This document shows, piece after piece, positions 8,839 to 17,621 of a DNA stretch of 38,847 nt. Source of the stretch: Oscillospiraceae bacterium (GTDB lineage Bacteria > Bacillota > Clostridia > Oscillospirales > Ruminococcaceae). The position numbers and the translations under genes were made by a program. The stretch lies in NCBI GenBank assembly GCA_017440545.1, contig JAFSGZ010000050.1:1-38847 (forward strand). The letters run 5' to 3'. The notes below the pieces were generated by a model. It was not told the origin of the DNA. It saw nothing but the letters and a program-made list of their open reading frames with translations, and searched no databases. How positions within the stretch are numbered: position 1 is the stretch's first letter; the number at the start of each line of letters is the position of its first letter.

Positions 8839-9771
8839 ATGGAAATACTAACCCTTAAAAATAAAATAGAAGCGCCCGTCTGCTTTGCTCTCGGATTTTT
8901 CGATGCTGTTCATATAGGGCATCAAAAGGTTATAAAAGCGGCTGTGGATTATGCTTTAGAAAATGGCATAAAATCCGCTGTTTTCACCTTTAGCGATAAA
9001 GACGGAATGCTTTCTAAAAAAAGCGGCAGCGGCTATATCTACTCCGAAAAGAAAAGACAAGAAATTTTCACATCTCTCGGCGTGGATTATGTTGTTATGC
9101 CCGATTTTAAGGATATAAATGAGCTTTCTCCAAAAGATTTTGTAGAGCTTCTTTGTAAAAGGTATAATGCCAAGGCGTTTTTCTGCGGTGAGGATTTCAC
9201 ATTCGGCAAAAATGCCGAGGGAAACTCAAAGCTTTTAAGTAAAATGGCTGAAAGCTTTGGCGCTAAAGCATTTATCATAAAACAAATCAGCTTTGAAAAC
9301 AAAAAGGTGAGCTCTACATATATAAAAGAGCTTTTAAAACGCGGAGACGTAAAAAAGGTAAAGGCACTGCTTAATAGGGAATATAGCTTCATTGGCAAGG
9401 TTGTTGACGGCAAAAAAATCGGCTCAAAACAGCTTTACCCCACAATAAATTTAAATATTCCCGAAAACGAAATACTTCTTAAATTCGGCGTTTATGCCTC
9501 ACTTTGCAAAGTAAATGATAAAATTTACCCCGCTGTTACCAATATAGGAGTAAGGCCTACCGTAAATGCCTCTGAAAAGGGTGCAAGTGTTGAAACCTAT
9601 ATATTAAATGAAAACTTAAATCTATATAATAAAGAGGCTGAAATTTTCTTTTTAAGCTTTTTAAGAGATGAGAAAAAGTTTCCCTCTGTTTCAGAGCTTA
9701 AAGAACAAATTTCAAAAGATATAATACTTTCTCAAAATGAATATGACATCTTTATAAAAAGGCAGGGATAA
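8839..9771 (+). CDS. ribF: Bifunctional riboflavin kinase / FAD synthetase
   Basis: RibF phosphorylates riboflavin to FMN and adenylylates FMN to FAD. The N-terminal nucleotidyltransferase has GFFDAVHIGHQK (19-30, the HxGH signature) and VSSTYIKELLKRGDV (the ISS/TxIR-type motif). The C-terminal kinase domain has GKVVDGKKIGSKQLYPTINL and VTNIGVRPTVN. The usual LGFPTAN is QLYPTIN here, so the Gly before the PTxN signature is changed while the Thr and Asn are kept. It begins two bases after the truB stop with no strong ribosome site. In many Firmicutes rpsO follows ribF; here a membrane protein follows instead. Confidence 0.95.
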   Translation: MEILTLKNKIEAPVCFALGFFDAVHIGHQKVIKAAVDYALENGIKSAVFTFSDKDGMLSKKSGSGYIYSEKKRQEIFTSLGVDYVVMPDFKDINELSPKDFVELLCKRYNAKAFFCGEDFTFGKNAEGNSKLLSKMAESFGAKAFIIKQISFENKKVSSTYIKELLKRGDVKKVKALLNREYSFIGKVVDGKKIGSKQLYPTINLNIPENEILLKFGVYASLCKVNDKIYPAVTNIGVRPTVNASEKGASVETYILNENLNLYNKEAEIFFLSFLRDEKKFPSVSELKEQISKDIILSQNEYDIFIKRQG

Positions 9772-9773
9772 AA

Positions 9774-10901
9774 ATGAAAGATACCCTTTTCCTAATTTAT
9801 AATGATTTAATAAAAGAAAAGACAAAAAAAGAGCGTCTTGTGCTTATGCTTTCGCTTTCTGTTTTTTTGCCTTATGTATTTACAGCAATAGCATTAATAA
9901 TCGCCTGTGTTTTTGCCTTTTTGGATAAGGACTTTGCTAAAGGCTTTTTAGAAAAAAGCGAAGGTAAGCTTGTATTAATGTTTTTTTTACTTAATGCTAT
10001 AACCCCATTTCTGTTTAAAAACTATTTGGGTGCGCTTTGCTTTTTGGGCATTCTTATTATGCTTGTTTTAGCCCTTTATATAAGGGATATAATGACTCAA
10101 AAGCTGTATGACGCAGTTTATAAGGTTTTGTGTTTTGGAAGCTTTTTAGCCTCGTTTGTGGCGGTATTTCAAAAAATAATCGGGCTTACAAACAACGAGG
10201 GCAGGGTGGCATCGGTTTGCTTTAATGCAAATTATTACGGAACCTTAATCGAGATTATGGTCATTTTAATAATCTACAGGATTTTTTATCAAAAGAAGGA
10301 TATAATTCTTTCGGTTTGCGCACTTATTTTAAATGCGATGGGACTAATTTTATGTAACTGTCAGTCCGCATTTATAGGCATTGCATTCGGGCTTTGGCTG
10401 CTACTACTTTTTACTAAAAAATACAAGGCGTTTTTTTCTTTAACAGCAGTTTTAATCTTAGCTGTCTGCTTTATAGATAAGCTAACCTTTATTCTGCCGC
10501 GAATTTTAGGCTTTGCAGAAAACCTAAAAAGGCGCGCAGGAATATGGACAGCAAGCCTTAAAGAAATAAAAAATAATTTCGTTTTAGGCAGAGGAATGCT
10601 TGGCTATCTTCAGTACTATAAAGAATATTCTGCTCCAAGCGCGCCGCATTGTCATAACCTTGTGTTAGACCTTTTAAGCTCGTTTGGCATTGTAGGCACA
10701 CTTCCGTTTGTAGCCTTTGTAATAAAGGCAATATCAAAATTTAAAAATAGTGCTTATAAAAGTGTGTTCGTTTGCGTTTTTTTAGCCCTTATGCTTCACT
10801 CTCTTGTAGACGTAACGCTTATGTGGCTTCAAACAGGGCTTTTAACAGTACTTTTGTTATCACTTTGTAACATTAAAAAAGGAGAAATAAAAAATGCTTG
10901 A
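9774..10901 (+). CDS. O-antigen ligase / Wzy-like polytopic membrane protein
   Basis: A 375-residue integral membrane protein with roughly ten hydrophobic segments. The signature region near residue 290 reads CHNLVLDLLSSFGIVGTLPF, matching the HNxxLxxxxExGixGl pattern of the Wzy_C (PF04932) family. This family covers O-antigen ligases and polymerases in the cytoplasmic membrane. An arginine-bearing external loop (ENLKRRAGIWTASLKEI) precedes the motif, as in the family. No glycosyltransferase, flippase or other polysaccharide gene is next to it. It starts two bases after ribF and its end overlaps the next small gene by eight bases, so it is part of the same transcript. The acceptor and donor are unknown. 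Confidence 0.75.
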   Translation: MKDTLFLIYNDLIKEKTKKERLVLMLSLSVFLPYVFTAIALIIACVFAFLDKDFAKGFLEKSEGKLVLMFFLLNAITPFLFKNYLGALCFLGILIMLVLALYIRDIMTQKLYDAVYKVLCFGSFLASFVAVFQKIIGLTNNEGRVASVCFNANYYGTLIEIMVILIIYRIFYQKKDIILSVCALILNAMGLILCNCQSAFIGIAFGLWLLLLFTKKYKAFFSLTAVLILAVCFIDKLTFILPRILGFAENLKRRAGIWTASLKEIKNNFVLGRGMLGYLQYYKEYSAPSAPHCHNLVLDLLSSFGIVGTLPFVAFVIKAISKFKNSAYKSVFVCVFLALMLHSLVDVTLMWLQTGLLTVLLLSLCNIKKGEIKNA

Positions 10902-11145
10902 TTTCAGATATGATGTTCAGCTCTTAATAGAGGGCGAGGATTTAGATGAGGATGCAATTTACGATTATTTTTTAGATAATTTTAAGGGCGACTGCCTTAT
11001 CGCCGCAGGTGACAGCGACCTTATTAAAATTCACTACCACACAAATGAGCCTTGGCTTGTGCTTAAATATTGTGCATCACTCGGCGAAATTTTTGACATT
11101 GTAGTAGAGGATATGGATAGACAGTCAAGAGGACTTAAAGGATAA
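10894..11145 (+). CDS. Stand-alone FakA central-domain-like small protein
   Basis: This 83-residue protein resembles the central domain of fatty acid kinase FakA/YloV rather than a whole enzyme. The order RYDVQLLIEG, then DCLIAAGDSDLIKIHYHTNEP, then LKYCASLGEIFDIVVEDM matches FakA segments of the type GYCTEF..., GDSLVVVGDEDLVKVHVHTNDP and LEYALKYGxLxxIKIENM. The two histidines of HxH (His47, His49), reported as zinc ligands in FakA, are kept. The partner cysteine position is Asp7. There is no kinase domain and no FakB-contact domain. AAAGGAG sits upstream of the ATG, the gene overlaps the membrane-protein gene by eight bases, and a terminator follows. A DegV/FakB-like gene is the next gene, convergent. 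The function is not known; a regulatory or scaffold role is a guess. Confidence 0.7.
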   Translation: MLDFRYDVQLLIEGEDLDEDAIYDYFLDNFKGDCLIAAGDSDLIKIHYHTNEPWLVLKYCASLGEIFDIVVEDMDRQSRGLKG

Positions 11146-11160
11146 ATAAAAATAAAAATA

Positions 11161-11198
11161 AAAATCCCAATGCCGTCGGCATTGGGATTTATTTTTTT
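11161..11198. terminator. Bidirectional terminator ending the rimP operon and degV
   Basis: AAATCCCAATGCCG (11162-11175) and CGGCATTGGGATTT (11177-11190) form a near-perfect 14-bp palindrome. A T-run lies on the right and (A)n-rich sequence on the left, which serves as a T-run for the minus strand. Confidence 0.92.
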
Positions 11199-11201
11199 AG
11201 T

Positions 11202-12077
11202 TTAGTCGGGCTGTCTGTCAACGCCCATAAAGAAAATTGTTAAAAGGTTTGGGCCTGTATGTGTACCAATAATTGTGCCAATTCTTGAATAGAAAACATC
11301 TTTAAAATGGAAACGACTTTGAATTAAAGCACCTAATTTTTTAGCACCATCGTCGTTTGCAGCATCGCTTATGTAAATTGTCTGTTCTTCGGGAGAAACT
11401 ACATTATCCTCAATATATTTAAGAATTGTATCCCAGGTTGCTTTTTGCCCGCGTGACTTAGCAAAAACTCTGAGCTCTCCGTTGTTATTTACTCTCATAA
11501 CAGGGTAAATTTTAAGCGCCTTTGAAACAACATAGCCAATTTTGCTCACTCTGCCACCTCGGTGTAAATAGGTGATGTCGTCGGTTGTAAAGCAGGCGTG
11601 AACAGAAAGTTTTTTGTCTTCCAAAATTTCTGCACACTCAGCGGCGCTTTTGCCCTCGCTTCTGAGCTTTGATGCTAAAATGCAAAGTGAGCCGTTTCCG
11701 GTTGAGGTCATAAGTGTGTCTACTATGTAAAGCTCTAAATTTGGGAATTTTTCAAGTAGCATTTCTTTTGCAGAAAGTGCATTTTGATATGTACCCGAAA
11801 TTCCGCTTGACATACATATATGAACTATAGGCTTGTTCTCCTCTGCAAGAGGGGTGAAAAATTCAACAAATTCTAGAGGGTTAATCTGAACGGTTGTAGG
11901 AACGGCACCGTCTTTCATATCATTAAAGAATTTGTCATACTGACTCTGTGTCATAGAATCGGTATATTCCTTAGAGTCAATAATATATTTCATTTTAAGA
12001 GGGATAACATCTATAGATTTTACAAAATCATATAAAAGGTCGCATCCCGAATCTGTTGTTATAAAATAGTTTTGCAT
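11202..12077 (-). CDS. DegV family (FakB-like) fatty-acid-binding protein
   Basis: DegV proteins bind a single fatty acid and, as FakB, present it to FakA for phosphorylation in Gram-positive bacteria. The 291-residue chain has the family marks. These are ITTDSGCDL at residues 6-14, the ISGTYQNA loop near 90, VDTLMTSTGNG near 118, and FTTDDITYLHRGGRVSK near 160-175, where the Arg/Gly loop contacts the carboxylate. No signal peptide is present. It has its own promoter and shares a terminator with the convergent FakA-like small gene. Whether it works with the FakA-like protein or with a full FakA elsewhere is unknown. Confidence 0.9.
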   Translation of the reverse strand: MQNYFITTDSGCDLLYDFVKSIDVIPLKMKYIIDSKEYTDSMTQSQYDKFFNDMKDGAVPTTVQINPLEFVEFFTPLAEENKPIVHICMSSGISGTYQNALSAKEMLLEKFPNLELYIVDTLMTSTGNGSLCILASKLRSEGKSAAECAEILEDKKLSVHACFTTDDITYLHRGGRVSKIGYVVSKALKIYPVMRVNNNGELRVFAKSRGQKATWDTILKYIEDNVVSPEEQTIYISDAANDDGAKKLGALIQSRFHFKDVFYSRIGTIIGTHTGPNLLTIFFMGVDRQPD

Positions 12078-12109
12078 AAAATCAGTTCCTTTTTTTAAAT
12101 TGTAAGTTT

Positions 12110-12138
12110 ATTATAAACCTTTTGCAGTATAAAGTCAT
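12110..12138 (-). promoter_or_regulatory. Promoter of the degV gene
   Basis: Read on the minus strand: ATGACT as -35 (12133-12138), 17 bases, TATAAT as -10 (12110-12115). AAGGAA precedes the degV ATG downstream. Confidence 0.65.
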
Positions 12139-12183
12139 CCTACATCGTATTTTTTGCGTTCTAAACGACTTTCTCAAAAAATA

Positions 12184-12224
12184 GAAAATAAAAAGTGCGA
12201 CTCTACTGATTGTAGAATCGCACT
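12184..12224 (-). terminator. Terminator after the yibE/F gene
   Basis: The arms 12194-12206 and 12212-12224 pair over 13 positions with one C-A mismatch. On the minus strand the stem is followed by TTTTTATTTTC. It separates the mfd-yibE/F transcript from degV. Confidence 0.8.
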
Positions 12225-12253
12225 GCAAAGCCATTTGTCAAGATGAATACAGC

Positions 12254-13426
12254 TTAATTTTGCTGTAATTTGTCTTTTTTTGCGCCGCTGCGCATCTGTA
12301 TAAACGCTGAGAAGAAAACCGTTATGGGAACAGATAACAGTATGCCAATGCTACCCACAACTGCCTGAATAATTTCAACCAAAATCATTTCAAAGTTTAA
12401 AAGTATTATAAGGCTGCTGTTGTACGCCGCAAAAAGCAGTATGGTTGCAAACGAGCTTCCGACATAGGCTAAAATGAGGGTGTTTGCCATTGTACCTATA
12501 GAGTCTTTACCAATGTTAAAGCCAGAGCGCACAAGACGCGCAAAGGTGGGGTTTTCCATTTCAAGATATAATTCCTGCATAGGAGAAGCAAGGGACATTG
12601 AAACATCCATAACAGCGCCGAGCGAGCCTATGAGCATTCCGCCCCAAATAAGCGCCTTGAGGTCGATTGAAACTCCGCCCTCGAGCATTGTTAAAAAAAG
12701 ATAATCCTGGTCAACAATTCCTGTTATACCGAAAATTTCGTTTATTAAAAGGGCAAGGAGTCCCGATATTAAAAGTCCCCCTGCGTTTCCGACTATTGCA
12801 CATAGTGTTTTCTTGTTAAAGCCGTTTAGAATAATAAGCGAAGATAAAATAATAAAAAGTGAAATAATAATTGTCGAAGCATAAATGTTATAGCCTTGAA
12901 GCACCGAGGGGATGTAAATAAAAAATATTGCCGCCACAGTTATCACAAGCGCCAAAATGGTTGTAACGCCTTTAAAGCCGCCTATTAATAAAATGAGCAG
13001 TAAAAAGAACAAAATCAGAATAATTACAGGCACTAAGTTGTTAACTCCTGCATACGCCCATTCGCTTACGGTTGAAAGAGGCTGGTCGGTGTTTGTTCTA
13101 CCAACCAAGATTTTATCGCCGCTTTGAACCTTTTTTGGCACCGGCGGTGTCATATCATCAAGGGTTTGAGTCATTTTAAAGGAGTTTCCTTTTTCGCTGC
13201 CCGAAGTTATTTTTGCCTCAAAAATAACGGTGATAACCTCGTTGCCGTTAATGCCGTTTTGTGTGGTTTCAGCAATAACCGAAGTGACGGTTGCTGTTTC
13301 AAGCTCGCTGTCGCTTGTCTTTACAGGCTCGGTTTTAAATATAAAAGCACCAATAACAACAAGTAAAATTGAAATAATTGCTGCAGTAAAAATTCCTGTT
13401 TTTCCCGATAAGTTTAGCTTTTTCAC
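12254..13426 (-). CDS. YibE/F family membrane protein
   Basis: A 390-residue membrane protein of the YibE/F family (PF07907). It has an N-terminal anchor helix (about 11-30), an extracytoplasmic beta-rich part (about 35-125) and then a block of about seven membrane spans. The conserved LEGGVSIDLKALIWGGMLIG and MDVSMSLASPMQEL segments are present. The molecular function of the family is not established; in lactococci members have been linked to metal or bacteriocin sensitivity. The start is GTG, sharing its first base with the last base of the mfd stop (TAGTG), with GAGGTGA upstream. This overlap implies co-translation with mfd. A terminator follows. Confidence 0.85.
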   Translation of the reverse strand: MKKLNLSGKTGIFTAAIISILLVVIGAFIFKTEPVKTSDSELETATVTSVIAETTQNGINGNEVITVIFEAKITSGSEKGNSFKMTQTLDDMTPPVPKKVQSGDKILVGRTNTDQPLSTVSEWAYAGVNNLVPVIILILFFLLLILLIGGFKGVTTILALVITVAAIFFIYIPSVLQGYNIYASTIIISLFIILSSLIILNGFNKKTLCAIVGNAGGLLISGLLALLINEIFGITGIVDQDYLFLTMLEGGVSIDLKALIWGGMLIGSLGAVMDVSMSLASPMQELYLEMENPTFARLVRSGFNIGKDSIGTMANTLILAYVGSSFATILLFAAYNSSLIILLNFEMILVEIIQAVVGSIGILLSVPITVFFSAFIQMRSGAKKDKLQQN

Positions 13427-16400
13427 TATTTCACCTCTTTTTTTATTTCACACATATATGAAACTATGTCGTTTAATTTTGAGAGAATATCGTCGCCTTC
13501 TTTTATTTTAAGCGAAAGATAGGGCTTTGGCGAAACCGATAACAGAAGCTCACGCTTAAACTGTGAAGCTGTGCGTGATAGAACCTCTAAATTGGGATTT
13601 TTAAATTCTATAACCGCAAAATCGGTTTTTTGAGAAATTGAAACAATACCCGCCTTTAATGAAAGGTTTCTGAGAAGTGCTACACCTATTAATAAACCGA
13701 CTTCCGAGGGCGGCTCGCCATAGCGGTCGATAAGCTCGTCGGTTACATCCATAACGTCAATGTCGTTTTTAATAAGAGCAATTTTTCTGTATGCTTCAAT
13801 TCTCTGTGTGTTGTCGTCAATATAGGAGTTGGGGATATGCGCCGAAACCTTAATATCGATTAAACATTCTTCGCTTACATTACTTGGGGTCTCGCCCTTT
13901 TCCTCTAGTATAGCTTCATTTAAAAGTTTTAAATACATATCATAGCCAACAGCATCCATGTGCCCGTGTTGCTGTGCCCCAAGCATATTTCCTGCGCCTC
14001 TTATTTCAAGATCGCGCAAGGCAATCTGAAATCCCGAGCCAAAGGCTGTAAAATCACGAATTGCTGAAAGGCGCTTTGAGGCAACCTCTGTGAGCTGTTT
14101 GCCGCCTCTAAATGTAAAATATGCGTAGGCACGCCTTGATGAGCGTCCAACTCTACCTCTTAGCTGATAAAGCTGTGAAAGCCCTAAATTGTCGGCATCT
14201 TCAATTATAAGGGTGTTACAGTTTGAAACATCGACACCCGTTTCAATAATGGTTGTGCAAACAAGCACATCAATTTCGCCGTCAATAAGCCTTTTCCAAA
14301 CCTTTTCAAGCTCACTTGAGCTCATTTTTCCGTGTGCCACCGCAACGGTTTTTCCCTTAAGGGCACGCGAAAGCTCTGCCGCCTTGCTGTCAATAGATTC
14401 TGTCTTGTTGTGAATATAATAAACTTGACCGCCGCGCGAAAGCTCGCGCTCAATGGCTTCTATAACGGCCCTGTAATTATATTCCATAACAAAGGTTTGT
14501 ACAGGGTATCTGTCAATGGGGGCTTCCTCTATCATTGATATATCGCGCACGCCTGTCATTGACATATTAAGCGTTCGTGGGATAGGTGTTGCCGAAAGAG
14601 TGAGCATATCAACAGAGTTGAATGCCTCTTTGAATTTTTCTTTATGAGCAACGCCAAAGCGCTGCTCCTCGTCTATAATGGCAAGTCCTAAATCCTTGAA
14701 TTTGACATCATTTTGAACAAGTCTGTGTGTTCCGATTATAATATCTATTTCGCCGCGTTCAAGACGCTTTAATATTTCCTTTTGTTCCTTACTTGAACGA
14801 AATCCCGATAGCATAGCTATGTTTATGGGAAATCCGTCAAAGCGCGCAAGGGCGGTGTTATAGTGCTGTAAGGCTAAAATGGTTGTAGGAACTAAAATTG
14901 CACACTGCTTTGAGTCCATAACACATTTCATAGCTGCACGAAGCGCCACCTCGGTTTTACCAAAGCCAACATCACCGCACAAAAGCCTCTCCATAGGAAT
15001 ATTCGATTCCATATCTTTTTTAATTTCGGCAATACATCTTGTCTGGTCGGGCGTTTCGCTGTAGGGGAAACGGCTTTCAAAGTCGTTTTGCCAGTCGCAG
15101 TCTTTAGAAAAGGCAAAGCCCTTGGCATTAAGGCGCTTTGAATAAAGGGAAATAAGCTCCTTTGCCATATCTCGAACAGCGTGGGAAATTTTGCGCTTGG
15201 TCATTTTCCAAGCAACGCTGTCAAGTTTATTTAATTTAACCTTATCATCAGAGGATGCACCAATGTATTTTGCTACCATATCAAGCTGAGTGACAGGCAC
15301 ATAAAGCACATCACTTCCGCCGTACTGAATTTTTATATAATCCTTGATTATGCCTCGCACCTCTAATTTTTGAATGCCTTTGTAAACACCAATTCCGTGC
15401 GAGGAATGAACTACATAATCGCCAATGCTGACGCTTGATAAATCAAACACAGCCTTGCTTTTGCGTTTTTTACGTGCGCCTTCTTTTTCGCCTAATATGC
15501 TTATAACAGACAGCTTTTCATCGCTGTATTCAAAGGACGCCGAAAATGATGAAACTGTTATATAAACGCCACGGATTTGCCCCTCTACATCATCAGATGC
15601 CGAAACTATTGAAGCTGTAATGTCGGCGTTAAAAAGGTCTGATTTTAATATTTTTGCCGACTGCTCGGTGGGACAGCATATAACAACATTGTAGCCATCA
15701 TTTAAAAGTATCTTAATCTGTTCGGGCAGGGTTGATGGCTTTGAAGAAAATGTGCCCGACTGTGAAGCGTTAAGAGTTAAATATTTTTTTGGTGAGAACA
15801 CATTTGCCGAGCGTAAAAACACATCAAGCAGCATAAGCTTATGCTTTGATGCCTTTGAAAAAACATCGGTGCTGTCAAAAGAGTGCCCGATTATTTTAGG
15901 CGAGAGCTCTCCATTTAAAATAAGGTCCTTTATAGTCATTTGAAGACGCTCATTTGCCGCCTTGGCTGTTTCAATCAGGTCGTTTAAATCGGCGATAAAT
16001 ATATGAGAGTCGCTATTAAGAAAGTCAAAAATACTTCCCTTTTTATCAGCAAGTGGTAAATACTTATCAAGACAAACCTCGTTTTCAAGGTTTTTAATTC
16101 TCTCTATGTCACAAAGCAAATTTTCTTTTAAGCTCTTTTGGTTTTCCTTTGTCTTTTCGCTTATATCTAAAAGCTTATTAATTAAAGACTCTGTATTAAA
16201 AAGATTTTCGCGAGCGGGGGTTATATCAATTTCAGAGATGCTTTCGCTACGCCTTTGACTTTCAATGTCAAAATATGAAATGCTGTCAATCTCGTCGCCC
16301 CAAAGCTCAATCCTTACTGGATTTTTTTGCGAAGGACAGAAAATATCAATTATTCCGCCGCGCTTTGAAAACTGACCAACTCCGTCAATTTGCGCGCGTC

Positions 16401-16887
16401 TTATATATCCACCCAAAACAAGCGCATTTAAAAGTTCGGTTTCATTGATGCTCTCGCCAACCGAAATTTTTATCCTGCTCTCTTTAAGGGCGGTGGGTGA
16501 AATAGTAAACTGCATAGCCGCCGAAATGGGTACAACCATAAGCCGTGCCTTTTTCTCAAAAAAAGCACAAAGCGCAGAGAGGCGCTCCTGCTCGTATTCG
16601 CGAGATGAGGTTTCTAAAAGTGAAAAGGCAAGGTCACGCTCGGGATAAAAAACTGCACCCTCAAAGCCTAAAAAAGAGTTTATATCTCGGCAAATACTTC
16701 TGCCTACTATTTCATTTCGGCAAATAAAAATGCCGCTAAAGCTTTCGTTTTCAAGCAAAGCTGCGGCAATTTGTGCTTTATGAATATCATTTGCCGAGCT
16801 TATGGATATAGGGCTTATGCCGCTTTTTGCAGCATTAATTGAAGCGGAAAGCGAGCCGTTATTTAAAAGTGATGTAAAAAGCGACAT
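13426..16887 (-). CDS. mfd: Transcription-repair coupling factor Mfd
   Basis: Mfd removes RNA polymerase stalled at DNA lesions and recruits UvrA for strand-specific repair. The 1153-residue length is normal (E. coli 1148). Domains: a degenerate UvrB-like N-terminal module (about 1-330), then the CarD-like RNAP-interaction domain (about 485-555) with IGDYVVHSSHGIGVYKGI. The RecG-like translocase follows, with Walker A CGDVGFGKTEVA (about 635), DEEQ box (IIDEEQRFGV, about 737) and the QLRGRVGRSSR motif (about 909). The C-terminal TRCF domain (about 1000-1110) closes the chain. AAGGAGGTG precedes the ATG. It lies 57 bases downstream of pth, as in the Bacillus prs-pth-mfd neighbourhood but without a fin/yabK gene between. 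Confidence 0.97.
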   Translation of the reverse strand: MSLFTSLLNNGSLSASINAAKSGISPISISSANDIHKAQIAAALLENESFSGIFICRNEIVGRSICRDINSFLGFEGAVFYPERDLAFSLLETSSREYEQERLSALCAFFEKKARLMVVPISAAMQFTISPTALKESRIKISVGESINETELLNALVLGGYIRRAQIDGVGQFSKRGGIIDIFCPSQKNPVRIELWGDEIDSISYFDIESQRRSESISEIDITPARENLFNTESLINKLLDISEKTKENQKSLKENLLCDIERIKNLENEVCLDKYLPLADKKGSIFDFLNSDSHIFIADLNDLIETAKAANERLQMTIKDLILNGELSPKIIGHSFDSTDVFSKASKHKLMLLDVFLRSANVFSPKKYLTLNASQSGTFSSKPSTLPEQIKILLNDGYNVVICCPTEQSAKILKSDLFNADITASIVSASDDVEGQIRGVYITVSSFSASFEYSDEKLSVISILGEKEGARKKRKSKAVFDLSSVSIGDYVVHSSHGIGVYKGIQKLEVRGIIKDYIKIQYGGSDVLYVPVTQLDMVAKYIGASSDDKVKLNKLDSVAWKMTKRKISHAVRDMAKELISLYSKRLNAKGFAFSKDCDWQNDFESRFPYSETPDQTRCIAEIKKDMESNIPMERLLCGDVGFGKTEVALRAAMKCVMDSKQCAILVPTTILALQHYNTALARFDGFPINIAMLSGFRSSKEQKEILKRLERGEIDIIIGTHRLVQNDVKFKDLGLAIIDEEQRFGVAHKEKFKEAFNSVDMLTLSATPIPRTLNMSMTGVRDISMIEEAPIDRYPVQTFVMEYNYRAVIEAIERELSRGGQVYYIHNKTESIDSKAAELSRALKGKTVAVAHGKMSSSELEKVWKRLIDGEIDVLVCTTIIETGVDVSNCNTLIIEDADNLGLSQLYQLRGRVGRSSRRAYAYFTFRGGKQLTEVASKRLSAIRDFTAFGSGFQIALRDLEIRGAGNMLGAQQHGHMDAVGYDMYLKLLNEAILEEKGETPSNVSEECLIDIKVSAHIPNSYIDDNTQRIEAYRKIALIKNDIDVMDVTDELIDRYGEPPSEVGLLIGVALLRNLSLKAGIVSISQKTDFAVIEFKNPNLEVLSRTASQFKRELLLSVSPKPYLSLKIKEGDDILSKLNDIVSYMCEIKKEVK

Positions 16888-16944
16888 AAGGCACCTCCTT
16901 TTTAAATTTTAGTATAAATGAACATAGAAAAAGCACGAAAAAGG

Positions 16945-17535
16945 TTAGTTGTAGCGGTTCATAGCCTCGTCGGTGTTGCCGTTTAAAATGAGCTTTACAG
17001 CGTCAAAAACCTTATCCATATTATCATTTATAATCTCTCTGTCCTTTAAAGGAAGAGGGGATAAAACCCAATCAGCAAGGTCATAGTCAGGGTGGGGCTT
17101 TTTGCCTACACCTATTTTAATTCTCGGAAAGCTGTCGGCGTGAAGTCTTGCTATAATGCTTTTAATGCCGTTGTGTCCGCCGTCAGAGCCTTTTCGTCTG
17201 ATTCTCATCTTGCCTACATCTAAAAGCACGTCATCGTATATTATAATTATATTTTCAGCCGGAACCTTAAAAAATGAAGCGGCTTTAAAAATACTGTCAC
17301 CGCTTAAGTTCATAAAGGTTAAGGGCTTTAAAATTATAACACTTTTGCCGTCAATTTCGCATTTTACATAGTTTGCGTCAAACTTTTGTTTATCGGCTTT
17401 GATATTTAATTTATCTAAAATAAAATCTATAGCCATAAAGCCAACATTGTGGCGGGTGGTATTATATTTAATTCCGGGATTTCCTAATCCTACAATAATG
17501 GCATCAACCGAGCCGCCTTTGCTTTTAAAAAACAT
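16945..17535 (-). CDS. pth: Peptidyl-tRNA hydrolase
   Basis: Pth frees tRNA from prematurely released peptidyl-tRNAs. The chain of 196 residues shows VGLGNPGIKYNTTRHNVGF (active-site His29), FMNLSGDS near residue 80, YDDVLLDVGKMRIRRKGSDG and GGHNGIKSI with the conserved Asn and His. I take the ATG at 17535 as start because GGAGG lies eight bases upstream of it. A TTG five codons earlier would place that ribosome site inside the gene. It lies between prs and mfd; a hairpin separates it from prs, so it may be partly uncoupled. Confidence 0.96.
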   Translation of the reverse strand: MFFKSKGGSVDAIIVGLGNPGIKYNTTRHNVGFMAIDFILDKLNIKADKQKFDANYVKCEIDGKSVIILKPLTFMNLSGDSIFKAASFFKVPAENIIIIYDDVLLDVGKMRIRRKGSDGGHNGIKSIIARLHADSFPRIKIGVGKKPHPDYDLADWVLSPLPLKDREIINDNMDKVFDAVKLILNGNTDEAMNRYN

Positions 17536-17569
17536 TTTGAAATCCTCCAAAACGGTGTAATATTTAAAC

Positions 17570-17605
17570 GCCCAAACATTTTACTTGCGGGCAAAATGCT
17601 TGGGC
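17570..17605 (-). terminator. Hairpin between prs and pth (weak or partial terminator)
   Basis: GCCCAAACATTTT (17570-17582) pairs with AAAATGCTTGGGC (17593-17605) with one mismatch. On the minus strand only a short U-poor tract (GTTTAAATATT) follows. It may therefore attenuate or stabilise rather than fully stop prs transcription before pth-mfd. Confidence 0.5.
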
Positions 17606-17621
17606 ATAAAAGTTAAAGCTA

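Noticed and set aside
10894-11145. FakA-like gene as a pseudogene remnant
   Set aside because: It has its own AAAGGAG, an intact frame covering exactly one domain, and a terminator just after the stop. No leftover kinase or C-terminal FakA sequence is found beside it.
17536-17550. TTG start of pth five codons upstream
   Set aside because: The GGAGG ribosome site would lie inside the coding sequence; the ATG at 17535 has correct spacing.
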